This document shows, in pieces, positions 55,656 through 64,000 of a stretch of DNA of 64,000 nucleotides. The notes below the pieces were generated by a model. The model made no database searches. It saw only the letters and a program-made list of their open reading frames with translations, and was not told the DNA's origin. Both the position numbers and the translations under genes were made by a program. The DNA is from Sorghum bicolor (lineage: Eukaryota > Streptophyta > Magnoliopsida > Poales > Poaceae). Position 1 is the first letter of the stretch. Each line of letters opens with the position of its first letter. The DNA is taken from the NCBI RefSeq assembly GCF_000003195.3, contig NC_012878.2, forward strand, positions 10,962,386 to 11,026,385, written 5' to 3'.

Positions 55656-58351
55656 TGTAACACCCAAAATTTGAATTTTATTTAATAGGAAGTAATTTGT
55701 TTTTTTTAAGTATTTTTTTTGGGCATTGGATATAGCAAATAAATTATTTTGTGGAGAATAAAAATCATCATAAGGTTTGAAATGTGATTTTGCATTCATG
55801 CTGGAGCATAGTTATTTTTGTGCTGTTTTATTTTAATTGTTTTGCTCAAAAACTCCTGGGAAAAAGAATTGGAAAAAAAAAGGAAAAAAAGGGGGGAAAC
55901 CCCTGGAAACCAGCAAGCCCAGCTTCCTTTCCCCCCCCCCCCCGTTGGAGCCGCGGCCCATTCTCCCTCCCCCTTGTCTCGGCCCAATTTCCTTTCCTTC
56001 CCCGTGGCCCAGCCAGCCCGCACCCTCCTCTCTCTTTGTCTCGCTGACATCCCGGGTCCACTTGTCAGCGCGCAGCTCTCCTCCTTCCTCTCGCCGTGAG
56101 GGAGTTGGACTCGGCCGGATCGAGCCAAGCCCGATATCCCGGGATTTCCCTCCTAATCGCATCCAACCGAGCCCTATTTAGGCTCCTAGCTTCGCCCGCG
56201 CACCCCTTTTCCATCTATGCACCAAGAAAACCGTCTAATCTCGTCACAACACCGAGTTGGATCTCGCCGAGGGTTGATTCCGCCGCCGCGCATAGTGGCA
56301 CCTCTCTGAGCCATCTCCGGCCGAAAGAATACCGTAGGCGAGCTCGCCTCTCCCTTCTCTTCGCACCGGTACTTTTTGTTCGGCGTTTCGTGCTTGTTTT
56401 CGCGGAAACTGCGTGCGACGGCGAGCTCCAGGGCGGCTTCAATGGCGCGCCGCCGTGAGAAGGCATAGCTCCGGCCGGCCCGCCGCCCGTTTTTCCCCGG
56501 AGCGATCTCAACCGTAGGATCCAAAACCAAGCGCCCAGATTAGAAGAAAACGGTTCGCTGCACTTTTTGTTTAAGAGCCCCTGGAAAGTTTTACATTTTA
56601 ACGCGCAGTCCAAGCGCCTTTCGGGAAATACGTTTTCTTGATTGGAATACGCATTTCCGATCGTGTTAGTCAAAATACGCTTTCCTGAATTTACAGAAAT
56701 GCCATTGAAACTGTTTTGGTTATAAAATGCTCATTTTAAGTCCGATTTGACCCATTCGAATTGCGTTAGCTTCGTATTTAAATGCTCTACATGATAGAAA
56801 TATTAGTTTACTGTTTTGAAACTTTTTAATTTCCTGGTACTATTTAATTAATTATTTCTCTATAGGAAATCTTGGAAAATGCATAACTTCTCCGTTTTAA
56901 CTCCGATTGTCGTGAACTTTACGTTTGTGTGATCGTAGCGCTCCGTAGAATATTTTCATAAACTTTTATATTTGTTTTACCACTGTTTGGTGTAATGTTC
57001 TAATTATACCTTGTTTGCTTTGTGTATGATTGTCTCCATTGGATTGCGTGTTGTTGATTGATGTTTGGGAATAGACGGTGAGCTGTACGTTGGTGCTCAA
57101 GCTCAAGCATTTGAAGACCAGCAGGCTTAGGAGAGCTTTGATCAAGGCAAGTATAACTTGGGATCATCCTTGTTACCTATTCACTTAAGTACACATATAT
57201 ATCATATGCATGCTATCACCTTGTCGACCTTAGCAAAATCATAGATGATTGTTACCTGTATTCCTTGCTACCTACTTGATATGCATTTGTTGTAAATGTG
57301 CTAGTGCTTGATTTAATCCATGATCTTGTAAGATAATTAATAGCTGTGCAATGAACGTAAAGGGATGACAAATAACTATATGAGATCTTGTCTGTACGTG
57401 ATCACCCGGGATAACAGTGCAACCATGAGGGCTATAATGGCTCTGGCTTTAGCTCAGTATGAGGATCTTTTTCTAGCTTGTTAGCGGTTACCTTAAATGG
57501 CGTAAGAATGGCTAGACACGTTGGGTATAGTGTGGCCTCTGTCCGTGTGTATAGGCTGTGGGTTATGTGCCATGGAAGGGGGGCTCTATATCTGCCTGCC
57601 GAGTGAATCTAATGGCCCTAACTTGTTAGACGAAACCTTTGAAAGGCTTCATAGTGATCCCTGCCGATCTTCCTTGGTAGTGGGTTAAGAGGCTGATCAC
57701 CTCGGGCGAAAGGGTAAATCACGACTCATGGGTAAAGATGTACAACCTCTGCAGAGTGTAAAACTGGTATACTAGCCGAGCTCACGGTCAGGAGCGGCCT
57801 TGGGGACATCTACATTAAGATGATGAGCTTATTATGTTATTATGTTCATTTGATTATCGTTTATGCTATGAGATTAATTATGCTTACACTTGATCATGTG
57901 ATTAATGGATTATTTATGCTACCTTGACAATTGCTCATTAATTATGAACATGCTATCCACTATTAAAAGCTAACTGCAGTCAAACCAGTGTCAGCTATTT
58001 GAGCCTCATGAACCCCTGGTTATACTTGTTGAGTACGATATGTGCTCACTCTTGCAATTTCCCAACACCTCAGGATATGATAATGAAGATGACTGGAATG
58101 AGGATTACCGTTATGAGTACTAGGTTTGGAGTCAACCAGTCAACAGTGTCCCTGTGTGGAGCTTCCGTCGAGAGCTTGGATTACTTTATGCTATCATTTT
58201 TGTATGAGACTATGTGATTTATTATATTCCGCTATGTAATAAACACTGCAATGGTACATTTGAGATTTGTCTACTTATGTGTGCGACTATTCCTGGGGCA
58301 CATATGAGTCTTTTATGCATCCTATTTTGCTCTTAAAATATGGGTGTGACA
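55656..58351 (+). mobile_element. Solo LTR K, same family as L
   Basis: TGTAACACCCAAAATTTG ... ATGGGTGTGACA, 2696 bp, perfect TSD ccatg (55651-55655 and 58352-58356), inside H integrase. It contains a poly-C run (55928-55942), GC-rich DNA at 55900-56460, and the cacccgggataacagtgcaa/ggttaccttaaatg blocks shared with L in reverse. Overlapping ORFs at 55784-56673 on both strands are effects of the GC-rich stretch, not genes. Confidence 0.9.
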
Positions 58352-58356
58352 CCATG

Positions 58357-60444
58357 TTAGAGACAACATGACTATCTAAGGAATGGTGGGGTGAGGCTAT
58401 ATTGATAGCTTGTCATGTCCTGAATAGGGTGCCCACAAAGAACAAAGAGAGTACACCATTCGAGGAATGGGAGAAGAGATTATATCTTTCTTACCTGCGA
58501 ACCTGGGGTTGTTTCGCAAAGGTGAATGTGCCAATAAACAAAAAGCCAAAGCTTGGACCAAAAACTGTTGATTGTGTCTTTCTTGGTTATGCCATTCATA
58601 GTGTGGGTTATAGATTTTTAATAATAAACTCTGGTGTTCCTAATGTGATTGTTGGTACAATTATGAAATATAGAGATGCAACATTTTTGAGAATGAATTT
58701 CCCATGAAGAATACACCTAGCACTTCTAGTAATGATTCTATTTTTCTGCATGATACACTTGAACCGGTAATACATGCTGATGAAGAAACCCATGATGAAA
58801 ATCCTGAGAAGGATAATAATATAGTGACTCGAAAGAGTAAAAGACAAAGGGTTGCAAAATCCTTTGGTGAAGACTATATTATATACCTTGTGGATGACAC
58901 TCGCACAACCATTGCTGAGGCATATTCATCACTTGATGCTGATTTATGGAAAAAAGCTATTCAAAGTAAGATGGATTCTATTATGTCTAATGGGACTTGG
59001 GAAGTGGTTAATCATCCTTATGGATGTAAACCTGTGGGGTGCAAGTGGGTATTCAAAAAGAAATTAAGAACTAATGGTACTATTGAGAAAAACAAAGCAA
59101 GGGCTAGTGGCTAAAGGCTATACTCAAAAGGAAGGAGAAGATTATTTTGATACTTACTCTCCTGTTGCCTGTCTAACGACTATACACGTGTTGTTGTACT
59201 TGGCTGCCTCATATGGTTTTCTCGTCCATCAGATGGATGTTAAGACAACTTTCTTGAATGGAGAGCTTGAGTAAGAGATCTATATCGATCAGCCTGATGG
59301 ATTTATAGCAAAAGGTTAAAAGGTTAAGGTTTGTAAGCTATTAAAATCCCTGTACGGCCTAAAACAAGCCCCTAAGCAATGGCATGAGAAATTTAATAAA
59401 ACTTTAACATCAGCTGGTTTTATTGTAAATGAAGCTGATAAATGTGTCTAATATCGATATGGTGGGGGAGATACCGTGATTTTGTGCTTGTATGTGGATG
59501 ATATATTAATCTTTGGAAATAATTTCAATGTGATCAAAGAAGTGAAAGATTTTTTATCTAATAACTTTGAGATGAAAGACTTGGGTAAGGCTGATGTCAT
59601 TCTTAACATTAAGCTACTAAGAGAAGGAAATGGTGGGGTAACTCTTGTGCAGTCCAACTATGTTGAAAAGGTGCTGAACCGTTTTGGTTACAGTGAATGC
59701 ATGCCTTCGCCAACTCCCTATGACCCACGTGTGCTATTAAGGAAAAATCGCAGAATAGCACGGGATCAATTAAGGTACTCACAGATAATTGGCTCTCTTA
59801 TGTACTTGGCCAGCGCAACAAGGCCAGATATCTTGCTTGTTGTGAGTAAACTTAGCCGGTTTGTTTCAAATCCGGGAGATACACATTGGCATGCACTTGA
59901 AAGGGTGTTGTGCTACCTGAAGGGTACAATAAGTTATGGCATTCACTTTACTAGGTACCCGAGGGTACTAGAGGGCTATAGTGATGCTAACTAGATATCT
60001 GATGCTGATGAGTTGTACGCCACAAGCGGATATGCGTTCTTGCTTGGAGGTGGTGCTGTCTCCTGGAAGTCTCGCAAGCAGACTATCTTAACGAAGTCTA
60101 CAATGGAAGCAGAACTCACAGCATTAGACACCGCTCGCACTGAGGCCGAGTGGCTTCGTGAACTCCTGATGGATTTACCGGTGGTAGAGAAACCTATACC
60201 AGCTATTTCTATGAACTGTGATAATCAAACTGTGATAATTAAAGTTAACAGTTCTAAGGATAATATGAAGTCCACAAGGCATGTGAAAAGGAAGATAAAA
60301 TCTTCCAGAAAATTGAGAAACTCTGGAGTAATTTCATTGGACTATGTCCATACATCTAAGAATCTGGCAGATCAATTCACTAAGGGTCTGTCATGCAATG
60401 TGATAGAAGGTGCATCAAAGGAGTTGGGCTTGAGACTCACTTGA
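58357..60444 (+). pseudogene. pol: Integrase C-part, RT and RNase H of H
   Basis: After K: KEWWGEAILIACHVLNRVP, TWGCFAKVNVPINKKPKLGP, DCVFLGYAIHSVGYRF (integrase C-terminus); linker; RT with WKKAIQSKMDSI, GCKWVFKKKLRTNGTIEK, QMDVKTTFLNGELE followed by TAA (59272), [14 protein letters not shown] and LYVDDILIFG (near 59490); RNase H with YSDAN (TAG 59992), [21 protein letters not shown] and DQFTKG. One frameshift lies near 59095, and stops near 58705, 59316 and 59448. The final stop is at 60442-60444. It is the best preserved polymerase in the window but not functional. Confidence 0.9.
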
Positions 60445-60989
60445 GTCATACCATAGTGGTAATATGTCCTATGTGATCGGAGATCCCGTGAAGTAGGATG
60501 GCGAAACAAGCTAGTGGTTGACTGAGGGAGAAACCCCTTATAGTAAAGTCTAACTTGTTGGAGATGCACCGTTTCTCCAGTAAGGAAGGTTGGTTAATTT
60601 CTTAATGTGATCTAAGTGGGTTATTTTTAAGCAGGGATATTGTCCTACAGAACATTCTAGAAAGAACACACCTATATGAACTCGGCTGCTAGTCACAGTC
60701 TATGAGACATGGGTAATCTCTAGATGCTCATGAAAGGCCAGGAAGTATGACTTATATGCTTCAAACAGAGGGGATGCTTCTTACAGCCTAGTACGAGTCA
60801 AGAGTTTTGGTCAAACACATTTCGCACAAAACTGTCAATTCAAGGCATAGTCCATTGTTCAGTTGTGAATGTGTACAACCCTTATTCTAGGTGGATGTTC
60901 AACTTAACAGTCTCTATCGAAACTCTGATATATCAAAGAACTATGGACTTAATATTATTTATCATGTGCCCCTAGAATTTGGTGGGGAT
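60445..60989 (+). other. 3' untranslated region of H
   Basis: No ORF. Ends with the purine-rich tttggtggggat that would prime plus-strand synthesis. Confidence 0.6.
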
Positions 60990-61889
60990 TGTTAGATATA
61001 TTGTGGGTTTTCCCATGAAATATTTAATTTATCAAATAATTCTAATGGTTGTATAAATAATGTGCATGTGATGGTTTAATACCATATTATATGTGATATT
61101 TTTTTGCCACTTAAGAAGAGTAAAAGCAGGAGTTCGTTCTCTTTAACACCTGATTAAAATGGGAGTTTCAGGAGTTACATGAGTTTCCTATCCTAATGAC
61201 ATGAGTTACTGGATTTATTCATTTATGATGGCATGAGTTTCTCTTGTGAGCGTTTATTAGTTCATGATGATGGGTGTTTCTCCTCTTGAATGTTTATTTC
61301 ATGACGTCTCATGCACTGTCTCTTGATTTCCTGCGTCCACTCATCTTCTCTGGCTATGATATAAATATCCCATGGTCATCTATTCTTTGAGTGAGATAGA
61401 CGCTTGCACACATAACCAAAGTTTTGTTGTCCCAAAAGCTCTCCCCGTTCCAGTACTTGCGTGCACCAGTTCTGAAAGGAGTAGGCCTCCGGAACGCTTG
61501 CCGTCTTTGGATTCATCTGCACAGGTGAAGGGCGGCAATCATATTTTTGGGGAGTGTCATTGGCGGCACGACTACTCACATCATCCTCTTCTTCCTGGTG
61601 GCGACGCACGTCATCGGGTTGATCGGCACTGCAACACTCCTGCACGGCATCGAGCGGGACGACTACTCCGACAGACGCTATGTCAACTAGCGCAACTGGC
61701 TCTAGTGCCGCTGGGTATAATCCTATACTCTTCTTTCCAACAAGGTCTTGTGTTAGATTCTTGCTGGTTAGCCTTGTCTACATGTCGTTTATGTATAGAA
61801 CACACAATCATATTTTCGATGTCACCAACATAATTATCATGTTAATTTTCTAGATTAAATTGCTGCTGAATTTGCCTAATATTTTAACA
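60990..61889 (+). mobile_element. 3' LTR of H
   Basis: TGTTAGATATATTGTGGG ... ATTTTAACA, 900 bp, then TSD attat. It contains the same hydrophobic frame from ATG at 61679, with one stop replacing the Trp of FWIK (TAG near 61853). Confidence 0.92.
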
Positions 61890-61894
61890 ATTAT

Positions 61895-62442
61895 AGTGCC
61901 ATGAGAAGAATACTATGGTATGTTTAGGGGTCTTCAAAGGTCGGTGTCAAGATCTCCAAGTCAAATTCTATGATGGTAAGTGCCTTTTCAGACGCCGATT
62001 GGGCAGGCTGTGTAGATGATAGACGGTCTATAGGGGGCTTTGTTGTGTTCTTGGGTAACAAACTGATTTCTTGGAGTGCCAAAAAGCAGCCCACTGTGTA
62101 TCGCTCTTCAACTAAAGCGGAGTATAAAGCACTTGCCAACGCCACTGGTGAGATGATGTGGGTGCAAAAGCTTTTACTTGAATTGCACATTCCTCATCCT
62201 CCTGCAGTGAGGTTGTGGTGTGATAATCTGGGTGCAAAATACTTAACAGCAATCTGGTGTTTCATGCTCAAACCAAACATATTGAGATCGATTTTCATTT
62301 TGTCAGAGAACATGTTGCTCAGAAACTCTTAGATGTCAGGTTTATCTCGTCCGGGGATCAGCTTGCTAATGGTTTTACCAAGCCTATTGCGGCTGCGAAG
62401 ATTAGGCACTTCCTTGACAATCTCAACCTTGTAAGTGGCTGA
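61895..62442 (+). pseudogene. pol: RNase H end of element F pol
   Basis: After [60 protein letters not shown] and RLWCDN; then, in a shifted frame, [15 protein letters not shown] and QLANGFTKPI. The stop TGA is at 62440-62442, directly before the purine tract gagattgcgggagaa. One frameshift near 62250. Confidence 0.88.
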
Positions 62443-62455
62443 GATTGCGGGAGAA

Positions 62456-62686
62456 TGTTAGATTATATGGTCCGTTAAGTTGTTAGCATGCAGCTGTATA
62501 TCTAGATTGGCATAGTCTAAATTCATTGTATTTGTAACTCTTGGTTCTCCTTGAATGTAGCCAATCGGCTGTTGTAATCCAACTAATATAATCGTCAGTT
62601 CGTCAGCGCCAGGAGGATTTTCCCTGAGCCTATAAACACGTAACCGAGGACCTCGGCCAAGATACCTCGTTCACTCATTTCTCACA
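62456..62686 (+). mobile_element. 3' LTR of F
   Basis: TGTTAGATTATATGG ... CATTTCTCACA, 231 bp, followed by TSD gaaac. Confidence 0.92.
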
Positions 62687-62691
62687 GAAAC

Positions 62692-63102
62692 CAGTCGATA
62701 GAGTAATAAATTGAGTGCTCTACGATGATATTTTGTGTGTGGGCAGAGCACACAACAATAGACAACACAAAGCAAAAACAAATTGACAGATCATTATTAA
62801 TGAGCTCGATGTAGCGGCTGAGAGATTTGCCATCTGTATAAAGTGGAGCGAGGCATTCTTGCTCTTGCTCGAGATCAATTAACTCAACTACTTAGAGAAG
62901 ATAAAATTAAATGTTCTAAAGGGCTAAGGTGAAGATGTCCTTCTATGAGATAATAACACACATAACTTCTAACTAATTGCAAAAATAACGAGCACATCTT
63001 CTCGCTTGATCAGGAGGAGGAAAAAATTAAAGGATAGAAAAGTGCGAAAATGAGGAATTATTTTGGCCATCAGAGGATCGGAGTCCTTGTGTGCCCTAGG
63101 TA
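62692..63102. other. Unassigned DNA right of element F
   Basis: No ORF, RNA gene or repeat that I recognise. It ends in cctaggta (63095-63102), one TSD copy of the adjacent MITE. Confidence 0.4.
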
Positions 63103-63440
63103 TAGGGATGATAGCGGGATCGGTAAGGTACGAGTGGAGTAAATGCCCGCCTATGATAAATTGGCTATCGGGTAAAATTTCATACCCACACTCCATATCT
63201 ATTGGTAAGATTTTATACCCATACCTGCACATATAGGGTACCGTACTCGTGGGTTCCCGCATCCTTGAGTTAGATTATCACTAGAATACGTGGATTTGTT
63301 TGTATGTTTAGGACTAATAGGTGAAGTGATATACCATCACTTTGTATCTGCACCCGCAAGTAGAATTTTGTAGCCACTCCCACACCCTTCGGGAACAATA
63401 GCCGAAGGTATACACACCCACGGGTAGGATTGCTACCCTG
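63103..63440. mobile_element. hAT-type MITE
   Basis: Ends resemble TAGGGATGATAGCGGG on the left and CAGGGTAGCAATCC on the reversed right end. The 8-bp flanks cctaggta and cctagata match at 7 of 8 positions. Interior has repeated accc(g/a)(c/t)a blocks and no ORF. 338 bp. Confidence 0.6.
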
Positions 63441-63453
63441 CCTAGATAGCTCA

Positions 63454-63890
63454 GCGTTTGATCTCATACCACTACTCCACAAGTAACACTAGAAGAAAAT
63501 GAATTTCTAACCTCCCCATTTACAAAAAAGAAAATTCACGATGCAGTTTTTGATATGGAACATAACAAAACGCCTAGCCTAGATGGTTTCCCAGCTAAGG
63601 CCTTGTTTGATTTTTTTTTTTTTTTGAATTGAACACTGTAGTACTTTTATTTGTATTTGATAATTATTATTCAACCATAACTAGTCTCAAAAGATTCGTC
63701 TCGTAAATTACAGATAAATTGTGCAATTAGTTATTTTTGTTCTATATTTAATGCTTCATGCATGTGCCGCAAGATTTGATGTGATGAAAAATCTTTAAAA
63801 AAAATTGGATTTTGGGTGGAACTAAACAAGACCTAAGTTTTATCAAAAAAATTTGAGAGGTCATTAAAGGTGACCTACAACAGATGAAGA
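63454..63890 (+). pseudogene. LINE (non-LTR) reverse transcriptase fragment, split by a MITE
   Basis: Reading ...TLEENEFLTSPFTKKKIHD then AVFDMEHNKTPSLDGFPAK (63488-63600) and FYQK after the MITE (63837 on). This is the conserved N-terminal RT block of plant LINEs, in which NKAPGPDGFPAEFYQ is usual; here P-G-P-D reads P-S-L-D. A frameshift follows FYQK and stops appear soon after. Only this fragment is visible. Confidence 0.7.
63599..63833. mobile_element. Tourist-like MITE (PIF/Harbinger type)
   Basis: Ends GGCCTTGTTTGATT and, reversed, GGTCTTGTTTAGTT; TSD taa (63596-63598 and 63834-63836); 235 bp, with the A/T-rich interior typical of the abundant 'ggccttgtttag' MITEs of grasses. Confidence 0.75.
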
Positions 63891-63926
63891 CCTGAAGCGT
63901 CCTGTCCTATATCCACGCCAGTACCT

Positions 63927-64000
63927 CAAGATGGCAATGGACACTCGAAACCCGAAACCGATGAGTTTTTACTCTACTAGGGTAAGGATATAGGTCAATT
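63927..64000. mobile_element. Start of another MITE-like repeat (cut by window end)
   Basis: caagatggcaatggacactc with following acccgaaacc resembles the hAT-type 'ggatggcaatgggtacccg' repeats. The end is outside the window, so no TSD can be tested. Confidence 0.35.

Larger units (their letters stand above)
47103..61889 (+). mobile_element. Element H: Ty1/copia retrotransposon with an LTR-encoded gag extension
   Basis: LTRs of about 900 bp (5' split by J; 3' 60990-61889) with the perfect TSD attat (47098-47102 and 61890-61894) inside F pol. About 6.2 kb without J and K. gag, protease, integrase, RT and RNase H can all be recognised, with scattered stops. Just after the 5' LTR (53849 on) I find no match to the usual tRNA-Met primer site. 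The 3' LTR is preceded by tttggtgggga. Confidence 0.9.
41874..62686 (+). mobile_element. Element F: Ty1/copia, Ale/Retrofit-like
   Basis: Short LTRs (about 231 bp, 62456-62686; 5' copy split by G) with the perfect TSD gaaac (41869-41873 and 62687-62691). Without G and H it is about 4.9 kb. It has an initiator-tRNA-Met-type primer site, gag with zinc knuckle, protease, integrase, RT and RNase H, all broken. The RNase H text ([21 protein letters not shown]) is typical of the Ale/Retrofit/Hopscotch group. Confidence 0.9.

Noticed and set aside
55784..56673. Several overlapping ORFs of 70-150 codons on both strands
   Set aside because: They lie in the GC-rich part of solo LTR K, overlap in all frames, are low in complexity and have no counterpart in L.

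Overview
The window is a stack of transposable elements from a plant nuclear genome. The families point to a grass, probably a panicoid such as sorghum or a relative: a Sirevirus-type Ty1/copia element with CACCGGAC-type repeats, Ty3/gypsy elements primed by tRNA-Asp, a CACTA end with 'gggcggct' subterminal repeats, and hAT-like and Tourist-like MITEs. The host is an inference from family resemblance. I see no ordinary host gene, rRNA gene or tRNA gene.

Nesting was worked out from LTR ends and target-site duplications (TSDs). Left block (1-41415): the right end of a CACTA transposon (to 41415) was entered by Sirevirus-like element B (to 40794; its left part lies outside the window). B was then hit by minus-strand gypsy element C (right end 3419), whose LTR carries a solo LTR (1201-2519). 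B's env-like gene was hit by gypsy element A (8876-37272, TSD gtggc). A's gag was hit by gypsy element D (11875-31360, TSD ctagg). D was hit by solo LTR L (13867-16475, TSD gcatc) and by gypsy element E (18118-27372). Right block: Ale/Retrofit-like copia element F (41874-62686, TSD gaaac) carries solo LTR G inside its 5' LTR and copia element H (47103-61889, TSD attat) inside its pol. H carries minus-strand gypsy derivative J (47649-53489, TSD ggcgg) in its 5' LTR and solo LTR K (55656-58351, TSD ccatg) in its integrase. The right edge (62692-64000) holds a LINE reverse-transcriptase fragment and three small MITE-like elements.

The copia elements B, F and H carry recognisable but broken gag-pol genes. 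The gypsy elements that can be read in full (A, D, E and J) all lack reverse transcriptase, RNase H and most of integrase. A and E encode gag plus aspartic protease only, each followed by a separate accessory ORF: a basic, coiled-coil protein in A and an ATHILA ORF-1-like protein in E. D encodes a single orphan protein of about 442 residues. J encodes a gag-like N-terminus, a repetitive unknown middle and a pol-like C-terminus that ends inside the LTR. They look like non-autonomous partners that depend on enzymes supplied in trans.

The observations most worth following are these: accessory ORFs preceded by internal promoter-like modules that reuse motifs of the element's own LTR promoter (A with identical 142-bp spacing, E, and B); an LTR-encoded hydrophobic N-terminal extension of gag in H, with the same phase and C-terminal length in the related LTR G; small hairpins with a constant AAGT loop and covarying stems in the 3' non-coding regions of D and E; paired polypurine tracts bracketing those regions; and a frame-intact env-like gene in B whose stop codons are almost all TAG.
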